Origin: Eupransor demetentiae
GTDB taxonomy: Bacteria; Bacillota; Bacilli; Lactobacillales; Lactobacillaceae
Length of the DNA: 64,000 nt
Direction of reading: 5' to 3'
NCBI RefSeq assembly: GCF_963930865.1
Contig: NZ_CAWVOH010000001.1
Coordinates: 372,001 to 436,000 of the forward strand
Shown: positions 8,182 through 16,918 of the stretch, one piece after another
Position numbering within the stretch: position 1 is the stretch's first letter
Layout: the number at the start of each line of letters is the position of its first letter
The notes under the pieces: model-generated
Databases searched by the model: none
Told to the model about the DNA's origin: nothing
What the model saw: only the letters and a program-made list of their open reading frames with translations
Position numbers and translations under genes: made by a program

Positions 8182-8336
8182 GACCGCCGCCATGTGCGTC
8201 GGTCCCCCGATGCACACGGCGACCAGAAATTTTTGAGTTGGTCACTGCGTGTTAAGTAATTTAACCAGTGACCTTTTATTTTGCCTTTATTTTGGCTAGT
8301 AGATCGCACTGGGAATATTCTCAGTGCGATTTTTTG
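8167..8336 (+). promoter_or_regulatory. Aro operon transcription attenuator (alternative hairpins and terminator)
   Basis: Seen directly is a relay of mutually exclusive pairings: (a) 8167-8173 (Phe-Trp codons) with 8222-8228; (b) 8221-8225 with 8239-8243; (c) GGTCACTG 8240-8247 with CAGTGACC 8266-8273; (d) CCAGTG 8265-8270 with CACTGG 8307-8312; (e) a terminator with stem 8303-8314/8319-8330 followed by six T. Each shares bases with the next. If a ribosome on the aromatic codons blocks (a), then (b) and (d) are favoured and the terminator is lost. A very stable hairpin, 8193-8202 with 8207-8216, sits inside (a). The mechanism is inferred from pairing only. Confidence 0.75.
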
Positions 8337-8349
8337 TTTAGGAGAGCAA

Positions 8350-9195
8350 ATGCAAGAAAGTCAAAATCAGATAAAAAAATACGGTTTGCTGGCTCATCCA
8401 GCCGGTCATTCCTTATCGCCCAGGATGCAAAACGCCATGATGAAGGCAGCGGGAATTGCTGCCCGTTATCAAGCTTATGATTTGAATCCCGAACACTTTG
8501 TGGAGGAAATTGAAAACTTAAAAGCAGGCGGTTTGGTTGGTTTTAATGTTTCGACCCCTTTTAAGAAACGGGTGATGGCCGAACTCGACGACTTGAGTCC
8601 CCTGAGTCAGAAGTTGCAAGCCGTTAACACGGTTGCTTATCGCAACGGCCGTTGGCAGGGGACTTCGACCGATGGCGATGGTTTTTGGCAGTCCTTGCCA
8701 CAATCTTCTTATAAGAAAGTGGTTTTGCTAGGGACTGGTGGCGCAGCCCGAGCCGTTATTGCTTCCGCGCCGGAATATGGCGTAAGTGATTTAACGGTCT
8801 TTAACCGCAAGGGGAAGACTTGGCAGGATAAAGTTGAAATGATTGGTCTACTAAATTCCCAGGCCGACTTAGAGGATTTGGCAAATACTAGTGGACTAAA
8901 GAATCGGCTTGCTGAAGCAGACCTAGTGGTCAACGCCACTTCAGTCGGCATGGACAATGAAGGCAGTTTGCTAGATGAAGCAATGCTGGCTACCTTGCCC
9001 AAAGAGGCCTTTGTCGTTGATATGATTTATCGCCAAGCTCAAACACCGCTCCTAAAATTAGCAACTGAAGCAGGGCTAAGTACGCAAAACGGCTTGCCGA
9101 TGTTAGTTGCTCAGGGGGCCTTGTCCTTTGAATACTGGTTCGGCCAAAAGGCGGACCGTGAACTAATGCAGAAAGCAATTGAGGTAAAACGATGA
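8350..9195 (+). CDS. aroE: Shikimate dehydrogenase
   Basis: AroE reduces 3-dehydroshikimate to shikimate with NADPH. The 281-residue protein shows the substrate loop LLAHPAGHSLSPRMQNAMM, the catalytic Lys in NVSTPFKK, the Asn/Asp pair in STDGDGF, and the nucleotide-binding GTGGAARA. I chose the ATG at 8350 because it has an AGGAGAG SD. The in-frame TTG at 8281 would put the start upstream of the attenuator terminator. It is the first gene of a nine-gene aro operon and overlaps aroF by 4 bases (ATGA). Confidence 0.95.
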   Translation: MQESQNQIKKYGLLAHPAGHSLSPRMQNAMMKAAGIAARYQAYDLNPEHFVEEIENLKAGGLVGFNVSTPFKKRVMAELDDLSPLSQKLQAVNTVAYRNGRWQGTSTDGDGFWQSLPQSSYKKVVLLGTGGAARAVIASAPEYGVSDLTVFNRKGKTWQDKVEMIGLLNSQADLEDLANTSGLKNRLAEADLVVNATSVGMDNEGSLLDEAMLATLPKEAFVVDMIYRQAQTPLLKLATEAGLSTQNGLPMLVAQGALSFEYWFGQKADRELMQKAIEVKR

Positions 9196-10184
9196 TTATT
9201 GTTACAAAAAATGTTGAAAGTGCGAAGAACTTAGCGAGCAAGTTGGATTCTGGTGATCCAATCCATCCGGTTTTCGTCCACGAAAATCGCATCGCCCTGG
9301 GAGGCGTTAAGGAATTAGATGCCAAGATGCAGGCTGTGCTAGAAGGGCAAGCAGTCGACTTAATCAAGGACCACCACGGAGCCGTTAAGGCGTCACGTGC
9401 CTTTCATCCCGAAGATACGATTATTAAAACCAAGCACAGCGTAATTGGTGGCAAGCATCTGGTTTTGATGGCCGGTCCCGATTCCATTGAATCACCTGAA
9501 CATGTTTTAGAGATGGGCAAGGACGTTAAAGCTGCCGGCGCAACCATCCTGCGTGGTGGCGCCTTCAAACCCCGGACTTCACCTTACTCCTACCAAGGAA
9601 ATGGCGAGGAGGGACTAAAGGCGCATCGCGCTGCTGCCGACCAGCTTGGCATGGATATGGTCACCGAAATCTTGGATACGCGCGACGTGGACTTGGTCGA
9701 TAAGTACACCGATATTTTCCAGGTGGGAACGCGCAACATGCAAAACTTCGCCTTGCTCAAGGCTTTGGGTAAGACTCGTAAGCCGGTTTTGTTGAAGCGG
9801 GGCATGTCAGCCACGATTGATGATTTGTTGAACGCTTCGGAATACATCGCCGCTGGTGGTAACGACCAAATCATGCTGATGGAACGTGGCATTCGAACCT
9901 TCGATTCGAAGTACACCCGCAATACCTTTGATTTAGGCGCCATTCCGGTTTTGCAAAAGTTGACGCACTACCCGATTATTGCCGATACGTCGCACGCTGC
10001 CGGGCATAGTGAGTTCGTCGCACCTTTGGCCCAAGGCGCCATCGCCGCCGGTGCACAGGGCTTGATGACGGAAATCCATAACGATCCCAAGCACGCTTTT
10101 GTCGATGGGGCGCAGGCTTTGACGCCGGAGCAATACAGTGCGATGGCAGCGAAGTTGAAAAAGATTCACGAGGTAATTCAATGA
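9192..10184 (+). CDS. aroF: 3-deoxy-7-phosphoheptulonate (DAHP) synthase, type I-beta
   Basis: DAHP synthase joins phosphoenolpyruvate and erythrose 4-phosphate, the committing step of aromatic synthesis. The 330-residue protein has an N-terminal ferredoxin-like regulatory domain (about 1-85) and a TIM-barrel catalytic domain beginning near VLMAGPDSIESPEHV. Motifs RGGAFKPRTSPYSYQG and the metal-binding PIIADTSHAAGH are present. The N-terminal domain is the site of Tyr or prephenate feedback in related enzymes, so control here is probably both transcriptional and allosteric. It overlaps aroE and aroB by 4 bases at each end. The symbol could equally be aroA(G)/aroG. Confidence 0.94.
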   Translation: MIIVTKNVESAKNLASKLDSGDPIHPVFVHENRIALGGVKELDAKMQAVLEGQAVDLIKDHHGAVKASRAFHPEDTIIKTKHSVIGGKHLVLMAGPDSIESPEHVLEMGKDVKAAGATILRGGAFKPRTSPYSYQGNGEEGLKAHRAAADQLGMDMVTEILDTRDVDLVDKYTDIFQVGTRNMQNFALLKALGKTRKPVLLKRGMSATIDDLLNASEYIAAGGNDQIMLMERGIRTFDSKYTRNTFDLGAIPVLQKLTHYPIIADTSHAAGHSEFVAPLAQGAIAAGAQGLMTEIHNDPKHAFVDGAQALTPEQYSAMAAKLKKIHEVIQ

Positions 10185-11239
10185 AAACCATTCCCGTTCA
10201 ATTGAAAAGTAAAGACTACGATATTTTGATTGGCCGCGGTTTGAGAGCACAGATCGGAACAGAAGTTGCCAAGGTCTGGTCAAAACGGAAAATCGCCTTA
10301 GTTTCCGATAAAAACGTTGCGGAACTCTACCTAAAGGAAGTCCATCAATCACTAGAAGATGCAGGTTTTGACGTCTTAGACTTGGTTGTGCCGGCGGGCG
10401 AAAGTTCAAAATCATTGGCGCAGATGGGGGACTTGGTTCAGCAAATGGCTGATGCTGGCTTCACTCGCGCGGATGGTGTGCTTGCGCTAGGTGGCGGTGT
10501 CGTTGGCGATTTAGCTGGCTTTACGGCGGCTTCTTACATGCGTGGGATTGCTTTCATCCAGGTGGCCACTTCTCTAACCGCCCAAGTTGATTCATCCGTC
10601 GGTGGCAAAACGGCGGTCAACTTAAAAGAGGTTAAGAACATCATCGGGGCCTTTTACCAGCCCGACTTAGTTTTGGTTGATCCGGATTTTCTGGATACCT
10701 TATCGGACCGCGACTTGGTGGAAGGCTACGGCGAAGTGGTCAAAACTTCGGTTTTGCATGGACAAGACTTCTTTGCTTTAACTGGTAAAATTAAGTCAGT
10801 TCAAGATATACGTGAGCAGGCCGAAGAACTGTCCATCCATTCGATTCGCTACAAGGCCAAGATTGTCATGGCTGATGAAAAGGAAAGTGGGCAACGCCAG
10901 TTCCTAAACTTCGGCCATACTTTCGGGCATGCTATCGAATTGCTTTCCCATGGTAGTCTGCGACACGGTGAAGCCGTTTCGATTGGCATGGTGATGATTT
11001 CACAGCGCTTTGAAGCTGTTGGAATTACTGAAAAGGGACTGACGGACGAGATTGCGCAGCGCTTAGCAGCTGTTGGACTGCCCATCGATTCAGACTTGGT
11101 TGGAACGCCACTTTTCTTTAAGCATATCGTCAACGATAAAAAGAACCGTGGTGGAATTTTGAACTTAGTTGCTGTTAAAAATGTTGGAGAACCCGTCATT
11201 GTCGCGAAAGCGCTGGATGACATGCATGATTTTGTTTAA
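10181..11239 (+). CDS. aroB: 3-dehydroquinate synthase
   Basis: AroB cyclises DAHP to 3-dehydroquinate using NAD and a divalent metal. The 352-residue protein shows VVPAGESSKSL, the NAD-binding GGGVVGDLAGFTAASYMRG, QVDSSVGGKTAVN, and the metal ligands Glu in VEGYGEVVKT and His in NFGHTFGHAIE and LRHGEAVSIGM. The length is normal and nothing is missing. The start overlaps the aroF stop by 4 bases, indicating translational coupling. Confidence 0.96.
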   Translation: MKTIPVQLKSKDYDILIGRGLRAQIGTEVAKVWSKRKIALVSDKNVAELYLKEVHQSLEDAGFDVLDLVVPAGESSKSLAQMGDLVQQMADAGFTRADGVLALGGGVVGDLAGFTAASYMRGIAFIQVATSLTAQVDSSVGGKTAVNLKEVKNIIGAFYQPDLVLVDPDFLDTLSDRDLVEGYGEVVKTSVLHGQDFFALTGKIKSVQDIREQAEELSIHSIRYKAKIVMADEKESGQRQFLNFGHTFGHAIELLSHGSLRHGEAVSIGMVMISQRFEAVGITEKGLTDEIAQRLAAVGLPIDSDLVGTPLFFKHIVNDKKNRGGILNLVAVKNVGEPVIVAKALDDMHDFV

Positions 11240-11253
11240 TAAAGGAGAACAAG

Positions 11254-12432
11254 ATGCGTTATGTAACTGCTGGTGAGAGCCATGGACCTGAAGAAATTGC
11301 TGTTATTGAAGGAATTCCGGCTGGCTTAGCCATTAGCCAAGAAGATGTTGACCGTCAATTGGCGCGTCGTCAACACGGTTACGGCCGTGGTGAACGTCAA
11401 AAAATTGAAACGGATAAAGTTAACTTCTTAACTGGGATTCGCCACCAAAAAACCTTGGGATCACCCATTACTTTGAACGTCCACAACGACGACCACAACA
11501 ACTGGTCCAAGATTATGGCACCCAATGACCCCGCCAACGATGAAAATACCTTGCGTAAGGTCTTGCGTCCTCGTCCTGGCCACGCTGACTTGGTCGGTGG
11601 CATGAAGTACCGCCATCAAGACGATTTGCGCAATGTCTTGGAACGTTCTTCCGCTCGTGAAACGACGATGCGTGTCGCCGTCGGTGCCGTTGCCAAGAAG
11701 CTATTGGCAGAAATTGGGGTCGACGTACACGGCTTCGTCGTCAATATCGGACCGGCCTTTTCCGACTTGGACCAATTGACGAAGTACAAGAATTTGGATG
11801 AACTTCGTGAGGTAACCGAAGGTTTTGCCACCCGTGCCTTGGATGCTAAGGCTGATGAAGCTATGCAGGCTGTTGTGGATGCTGCTAAGAAGGATGCCAA
11901 CACAGTGGGCGGCCAAGTACAAGTCATGGCCACTGGTTTGCCGGTTGGACTGGGTTCCTATGTTTCGGCTGATGAAAAGTTGGATGCTAAATTAGCCCGG
12001 GCCATTGTGGGCATCAACGCCTTTAAGGGGGTTGAGTTCGGTAATGCCTTCGCTAACGCCGATAAGTTTGGTGACCAAGTCATGGATGAAATTTACTGGG
12101 ATAAGGATCGCGGTTTCTACCGTGGTTCCGATAATCTGGGTGGTTTTGAAGGCGGAATGACGACGGGGGAACCCATCATTGTTCGCGCCGTTGTTAAGCC
12201 AATTCCAACCTTGTATCGTCCAATGCAATCCGTCGATATTGATAGTCACGAAAATCACAAGGCTTCCATTGAACGCTCCGATACGACGGCCGTAACGGCG
12301 GCAGCGGTGATTGCTGAAGCCATGGTGGCCATCGAATTGGCTAAGGCCGTCTTGGATAAGTTCGATGCCGACAACATCGACCGGATGAAAGAACAAGTTG
12401 CCGCTTACCGGCAAGAAATCAAAGAATTTTAA
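11254..12432 (+). CDS. aroC: Chorismate synthase
   Basis: AroC converts EPSP to chorismate using reduced FMN. The 392-residue length matches the Gram-positive form. Signature regions are RYVTAGESHGPEEIAVIEG, the RRQHGYGRGERQKIE block with its catalytic His, RPRPGHADLVGGMKY, and GGMTTGEPIIVRAVVKPI near the C-terminus. A strong AAAGGAG SD lies 8 bases upstream. Here aroC precedes aroA in the operon. Confidence 0.97.
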   Translation: MRYVTAGESHGPEEIAVIEGIPAGLAISQEDVDRQLARRQHGYGRGERQKIETDKVNFLTGIRHQKTLGSPITLNVHNDDHNNWSKIMAPNDPANDENTLRKVLRPRPGHADLVGGMKYRHQDDLRNVLERSSARETTMRVAVGAVAKKLLAEIGVDVHGFVVNIGPAFSDLDQLTKYKNLDELREVTEGFATRALDAKADEAMQAVVDAAKKDANTVGGQVQVMATGLPVGLGSYVSADEKLDAKLARAIVGINAFKGVEFGNAFANADKFGDQVMDEIYWDKDRGFYRGSDNLGGFEGGMTTGEPIIVRAVVKPIPTLYRPMQSVDIDSHENHKASIERSDTTAVTAAAVIAEAMVAIELAKAVLDKFDADNIDRMKEQVAAYRQEIKEF

Positions 12433-12445
12433 GAGGAGTGACCCC

Positions 12446-13753
12446 ATGCAGGCACTAGCAAAAGCAGGACAAAACGGATTACAGGGTACGGTACAAGTCC
12501 CTGGTGATAAGTCGATTTCACACCGTGCCTTGATGTTTGGCGCAATCGCCGCAGGGCAAACCGAAATTCATGACTTTTTACCTTCAGCCGATGTTTATTC
12601 CACAATGGCTGCATTGCGCGCCCTTGGCGTTCAAGTCGAGGAAAAGGAACACGATTTGGTTGTGACGGGACGAGGTGGTTTTCAAAATTTCCGTGCGCCT
12701 AAACAAGCGCTGGATTTTGGTAACTCGGGCACGTCAACTCGCCTGCTAATGGGTCTTTTGGCGGCTCAACCCTTTGACATGGCGATTGAGGGGGATGCTT
12801 CTTTGAGCAAGCGGCCTCTAAAGCGGGTCAGCGAGCCCCTTAACCAGATGGGGGCCCATTTCGACTTACGTGATGGCAATTACCTACCCGGGACAATCCG
12901 CGCTAGTGCTGGCTTAAAGGCCATTGATTACGACCTACCCGTTGCTTCAGCGCAGGTTAAGTCCGCCTTGATTTTTGCGGGAATGCAGGCTGAAGGCACG
13001 ACCCGGATTGTTTCGCCGTTAATTTCGCGGGATCATACGGAACGAATGCTGCGGAAGTTTGGTGGCCAAATCAAGGTTGCAGGTAAGGTGATTGAAATCG
13101 CGGCCCAACCGCAATTAGAGGGGCAAGTCATCGACGTGCCGGGCGATATTTCATCAGCAGCTTTCTTCCTGGTTGCAGGCCTAATTACGCCGAATTCGAA
13201 GCTTCGTTTGAAAAAGGTGGGGATTAATCCGACCCGTACCGGTGTTATTACCTTGTTGGAACGCATGGGGGCTCAAATTAAATTGGACAAGTTCCAAGAT
13301 GATGCCGAACCAGTGGCCGATTTGCTAGTCGAAAGCCAACCCTTGCACGGGATTGAAATTGGCGCCGCCGATATTCCAGCGGCAGTCGATGAGCTACCAA
13401 TTTTGGCTCTGGCAGCTGCCTGCGCCCAGGGGCAAACGATTATTTCTGGTGCCGAAGAATTGCGGGTTAAGGAAAGTGACCGCATTGCCGAAATGGTCAA
13501 GGTTTTGCAGAGCTTGGGTGTTGATGTCGAAGAAAAGCCTGATGGCATGGTGATTAAGGGCGGCCGTCCCTTAAAGACCGCCAAGCCTGAAATCGCTTTG
13601 TCAGCCAACGGTGACCATCGTTTGGCCATGGTAATTGCTGTGGCTGCCTTGGTTACGGAGGGGCAAGTTAATTTGCTTGATCCGGAAGCCATGCGCGTTT
13701 CCTACCCCAATTTTTTGCAAGACTTAACGAACTTAATGAAGGTTAAAGAATGA
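12446..13753 (+). CDS. aroA: EPSP synthase (3-phosphoshikimate 1-carboxyvinyltransferase)
   Basis: AroA adds the enolpyruvyl group of PEP to shikimate 3-phosphate. The 435-residue protein shows VPGDKSISHRALMFGAIA, the PEP-site LDFGNSGTSTRLLMG, the SAQVKSALIFAGM block, and RVKESDRIAEM with catalytic residues. The ATG at 12446 follows a GAGGAG SD. An upstream in-frame start at 12398 would overlap aroC by 35 bases and lacks family similarity in its extra residues. The end overlaps tyrA by 4 bases. Confidence 0.96.
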   Translation: MQALAKAGQNGLQGTVQVPGDKSISHRALMFGAIAAGQTEIHDFLPSADVYSTMAALRALGVQVEEKEHDLVVTGRGGFQNFRAPKQALDFGNSGTSTRLLMGLLAAQPFDMAIEGDASLSKRPLKRVSEPLNQMGAHFDLRDGNYLPGTIRASAGLKAIDYDLPVASAQVKSALIFAGMQAEGTTRIVSPLISRDHTERMLRKFGGQIKVAGKVIEIAAQPQLEGQVIDVPGDISSAAFFLVAGLITPNSKLRLKKVGINPTRTGVITLLERMGAQIKLDKFQDDAEPVADLLVESQPLHGIEIGAADIPAAVDELPILALAAACAQGQTIISGAEELRVKESDRIAEMVKVLQSLGVDVEEKPDGMVIKGGRPLKTAKPEIALSANGDHRLAMVIAVAALVTEGQVNLLDPEAMRVSYPNFLQDLTNLMKVKE

Positions 13754-14619
13754 AAACTTTAGTGCTTGGACTCGGTGAAATGGGGGCCTCTCTGGCTCTT
13801 GATTTAAAAAAGAATCCTGATAATCAAATTTATGGTTTGGATGCCAATTCCAGCAGCTTGGACTACGCCTTGGAAAAGGGCATCATTGATCAAGCGGGAC
13901 AATCTTTAAGCCAGGTGGCGCCCGAAATGGATTTGATTATCCTAGCAACACCGGTTCAAGCCATTATTAACATCCTAAAAGAACTGGCTAACTTGCCCTT
14001 AAAGGACGGCCTCATCATTACTGATTTAGGCTCGACCAAGGTTGAAATTATGAAAGTTGCTAAGCAACTTTTTGCAGGAAAGCAGGTCGCCTTTATTGGC
14101 GGTCATCCGATGGCGGGGAGCCAAAAGTCGGGTGTGCAAGCTGGCCGAACAAGCCTTTACGCCCAGCAAACCTTTTTCTTGGTTTTAGCTAATAATCCTG
14201 TTAGCCGGGCCAGTTTAATGAAGCTTGAAGGCTTTTTACAACCGCTTGATGCTCGTTTTATCGTTTGCCAAGCAGCGGATCACGATCAATGGATGGCAGC
14301 TGTTTCGGATAGCCCTCATGTCATCGCTTTCGCTTTGATGAATGCCGCTGTGGCCAGTTTAGGTAAACCCGAAGCGTTTAAAAATTACACTGCTGGCGGT
14401 TTCAAGAGCATGACACGGATTGCCGGCAGTGACCCTCAATTATGGACGGACGCCTTGTTAAGCAACCCTGCGGGCACGCTTGCCGAACTAAATCAGTTTA
14501 AAGAAGAATTGGACCACTTTTACCAAGCTATCGCCAATGGCGACCGAACAGCACTCTTTCAAATTATCCAGCAGGCTGCAACAGCCCGACAGGAACTTAT
14601 GTCAGGAGAACAAGAATGA
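13750..14619 (+). CDS. tyrA: Prephenate dehydrogenase
   Basis: TyrA oxidatively decarboxylates prephenate to 4-hydroxyphenylpyruvate, the Tyr precursor, using NAD(P). The 289-residue protein has an N-terminal Rossmann motif VLGLGEMGASLALDL, the conserved LIILATPVQAI and TDLGSTKVEIM blocks, and the catalytic His region GGHPMAGSQKSG. It has no C-terminal ACT domain, unlike the Bacillus enzyme, so Tyr feedback at this protein is less likely. It is coupled to aroA and aroK::CM by 4-base overlaps. Confidence 0.93.
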   Translation: MKTLVLGLGEMGASLALDLKKNPDNQIYGLDANSSSLDYALEKGIIDQAGQSLSQVAPEMDLIILATPVQAIINILKELANLPLKDGLIITDLGSTKVEIMKVAKQLFAGKQVAFIGGHPMAGSQKSGVQAGRTSLYAQQTFFLVLANNPVSRASLMKLEGFLQPLDARFIVCQAADHDQWMAAVSDSPHVIAFALMNAAVASLGKPEAFKNYTAGGFKSMTRIAGSDPQLWTDALLSNPAGTLAELNQFKEELDHFYQAIANGDRTALFQIIQQAATARQELMSGEQE

Positions 14620-15425
14620 CAGAAGAACCACAGACCTTAATCTTAGTTGGCTTCATGGGAGCCGGAAAAACAACGGTAGGACGAGAAATCGCCCGCCAGC
14701 ATCAGTCCCAATTTTTGGACCTTGACCTTGCCATCGAGCAAAAGGCGGGGATGACCATCCCTGAAATCTTCAAAAGTGAAGGAGAGGCGCACTTTCGCCA
14801 ATTGGAAGAAGCGGTTGTTAAGGAAAGCGTGACTTTTCCTGGCGTTGTGGCAACTGGTGGTGGCGTCGTTGAAAACGAAAAAAATCGCCAAACCCTAAAG
14901 GACAGCGATGCGGTGGTGATTTATTTGCACGGTAATTTGGAGGGAACCATCGGCCGCCTCTTAGCGGATGGTCAACGGCCTTTACTGCAAAAAGAGTCCA
15001 CGATTTCCTTCTTCAAACGATGGCAAAAGCGCGATCCTTTGTACCAGGAAGTTGCCGATTATGTCGTTGAAACGGTTGGTAAAACCCCGGCGCGAATTGC
15101 TGCAGAAATCGTAGCCCTATTTTCCGGGCAGGCCGATGACCTAACCCTGACGACCTTGCGTTCGCAAATTGATGCTCTAGACCGTCAGATTTTTGACACC
15201 ATCGCGGAACGAATTGGGGTTGTTCGCGCAGTTGCGGCTTATAAGCAAAAGGTTAATCTCGCGGTGCGCCAGCCCGAACGGATGGTTAGTATGAAGGCAA
15301 ATTTAAAGGCCGACTATCGTCAAAACGATAATATCACGGATGATTTAATTGACGCTCTGATGGCCACCTTGTTGGAATACTCCATGGCCCGCGAAGAGGA
15401 AGACATTCAGAAGGGGCAGCTATGA
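14616..15425 (+). CDS. aroK: Shikimate kinase fused to chorismate mutase
   Basis: This 269-residue protein appears to be a two-domain fusion. Residues 1-165 are a shikimate kinase: Walker A VGFMGAGKTTVGREIA, Asp in LDLDLAIE, the Arg region FRQLEE, and VATGGGVVENE. Residues 175-269 form an all-helical AroQ-type chorismate mutase: LRSQIDALDRQIFDTIAERIG, then AAYKQ and a helical C-terminus with Arg and Gln in expected places. The domains catalyse non-adjacent steps (shikimate to shikimate 3-phosphate, chorismate to prephenate). No separate chorismate mutase gene is in the operon, so the fusion fills that gap. I have no means to check how widespread the fusion is. Confidence 0.9.
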   Translation: MTEEPQTLILVGFMGAGKTTVGREIARQHQSQFLDLDLAIEQKAGMTIPEIFKSEGEAHFRQLEEAVVKESVTFPGVVATGGGVVENEKNRQTLKDSDAVVIYLHGNLEGTIGRLLADGQRPLLQKESTISFFKRWQKRDPLYQEVADYVVETVGKTPARIAAEIVALFSGQADDLTLTTLRSQIDALDRQIFDTIAERIGVVRAVAAYKQKVNLAVRQPERMVSMKANLKADYRQNDNITDDLIDALMATLLEYSMAREEEDIQKGQL

Positions 15426-15976
15426 AGATCCATACCTTGGGCCCGGTCGGGACCGATTCCTATCAAGCCGCCCAACATTACCAAACAGACGAGGAAATCG
15501 TCTTACATAGTTCTTTTGAAGAGGTTTTAACGAATTTAGCGGCTTACCGAGGCGATCAGGTCTTGTTGCCGGTGGCCTTTCGTTCCAACCAAATCCAGAA
15601 TTTGAATTTTGCAAACTTCAATTACAACAATTGGGATAAGGTGAAGATTCATACGACCTTTGTCCTGGATTTGATGCCCCTGATTGTTCTCGAAAACACG
15701 AAGTATCAGCGGCCCATCGCCACTTTGCACGCTGCAACCGAAACGCTGATGCGTGAATATTTGGCGCAAGTTGGTTTAGATAATATCCGCGGGCCTGAAT
15801 TGATTTTTGCACCAAGTAAGCCGGAGGCCTTCCGGCGTTTTCGTATTGAGCAAGATTGGTTTACAATTGTATCTGCCCAGCAATATGAAAAAAGCGATCT
15901 CGCCGATGACGACCGCTACCAAGTCCGGCAAACATTACGGCCGGAGATGGTCTGGGTCCTATACGATATACTTTGA
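15422..15976 (+). CDS. Prephenate dehydratase-like protein, short form without ACT domain
   Basis: The position in the operon and the N-terminal GPVGTDSYQAA (compare the GPxGTxSxxAA of prephenate dehydratases) suggest the enzyme making phenylpyruvate. The product has only 184 residues, against about 280 in the classical enzyme: the C-terminal ACT regulatory domain is absent, and I cannot find the usual T-R-F catalytic motif. A BacA-like prephenate decarboxylase or a diverged dehydratase are both possible. Operon logic (the last missing Phe step) favours dehydratase. It overlaps the preceding gene by 4 bases and ends 8 bases before aroD. Confidence 0.65.
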   Translation: MKIHTLGPVGTDSYQAAQHYQTDEEIVLHSSFEEVLTNLAAYRGDQVLLPVAFRSNQIQNLNFANFNYNNWDKVKIHTTFVLDLMPLIVLENTKYQRPIATLHAATETLMREYLAQVGLDNIRGPELIFAPSKPEAFRRFRIEQDWFTIVSAQQYEKSDLADDDRYQVRQTLRPEMVWVLYDIL

Positions 15977-15983
15977 GGAAATT

Positions 15984-16871
15984 ATGACATTACGCCAACT
16001 CTTAAACATTGATCCCACCAACCCCAAGCCTTTAATTGCGGTGCCCATGACTTTGGGACCCAGCGATAAGTTCGGCCCCTTTGCCCAAGCCTTGGACGAA
16101 CAAAATCCTGATTTAGTTGAATGGCGGGCTGACTACATCGTCGATGCCTTCAGTCAAGACGTCATTTGGCAAGAAGTTAAAGCCGGTGCCCAAGCCGAAG
16201 TTCAAGCTAAGGAAGTCTCAACCTTAACGCAAGCAAAGTTGATGTCCGAGCTCGATACGGCCCGGGCCGAGTTCCTAGAAAACTGGCCATTGATGCAAGT
16301 CCAAATCGTCAAGGAATTGGTTGCCAACGCCTTTCAAACGGTTAATAACCGGCCCTTGATTTTGACCTACCGTTCTAAGGCTCAGGGGGGCATGGGGGAG
16401 TTAGACGAACCTGCCATCGCTTCTTTCTTAGTAACGGCCCTCAAAGCCGGTTTTCACTTTGCCGCCGTCGACTTGGAAGACAGCATGGATGAAGGCCTTA
16501 AGGCAAAGGTCATTGAGGCCGCTGAAAAGGTGAAGACGCCCGTCATTTTGTCCTATCACGACTGGCAAAATACGCCGAAAGATTTGGCTGATATCGTTAA
16601 GAAAATGAGTCAAGAAGCCGTTCAGGTTTTGAAACTGGCAGTCATGCCTGAAAATGAAAAGGATGTCGACTTTGTCCTTGAAACCTGCCAGCAAATGAAT
16701 CAGCAAGTTGACCAAGACTTAATTATGATTGCCATGGGAGGCCTTGGGGAACGTAGTCGCATCGAAGGCTATCGCTATGGTTCGCAGTTAACTTTTGCCT
16801 CACTTGGTAAAAAGTACGAATCAGCCAGTGGCCAGCTTACGGTCAAAGATTTATTACGTGCCTGGTCCTAA
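15984..16871 (+). CDS. aroD: 3-dehydroquinate dehydratase, type I, with an extra internal segment
   Basis: Type I dehydroquinase forms a Schiff base with 3-dehydroquinate and dehydrates it. Family marks are LIAVPMT, VEWRADY, PLILTYRSKAQGG, the catalytic His in SYHDW and the Schiff-base Lys in VLKLAVMP. At 295 residues it is about 45 longer than the usual 250; the extra stretch lies between the EWRADY strand and the NNRPLILTYRS strand (about residues 55-105) and is rich in Ala, Gln and Glu. The ATG at 15984 has a TGAGGAA SD. It is the last gene of the aro operon, followed by a terminator. Confidence 0.92.
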   Translation: MTLRQLLNIDPTNPKPLIAVPMTLGPSDKFGPFAQALDEQNPDLVEWRADYIVDAFSQDVIWQEVKAGAQAEVQAKEVSTLTQAKLMSELDTARAEFLENWPLMQVQIVKELVANAFQTVNNRPLILTYRSKAQGGMGELDEPAIASFLVTALKAGFHFAAVDLEDSMDEGLKAKVIEAAEKVKTPVILSYHDWQNTPKDLADIVKKMSQEAVQVLKLAVMPENEKDVDFVLETCQQMNQQVDQDLIMIAMGGLGERSRIEGYRYGSQLTFASLGKKYESASGQLTVKDLLRAWS

Positions 16872-16918
16872 TGTGTTACAATATTTTTGACCAACTGGGT
16901 AGTATCTATCTACCTACC

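Noticed and set aside
8240..8278. The hairpin GGTCACTG/CAGTGACC as the main terminator of the aro leader
   Set aside because: It is followed by TTTTATTTT and could terminate weakly, but the 8303-8336 hairpin is longer, has the better T run and lies directly before aroE. The first is better read as the alternative fold.
9933..10415. A 160-codon minus-strand frame over the aroF/aroB junction
   Set aside because: It lies entirely inside two well-supported, translationally coupled genes and resembles no family.
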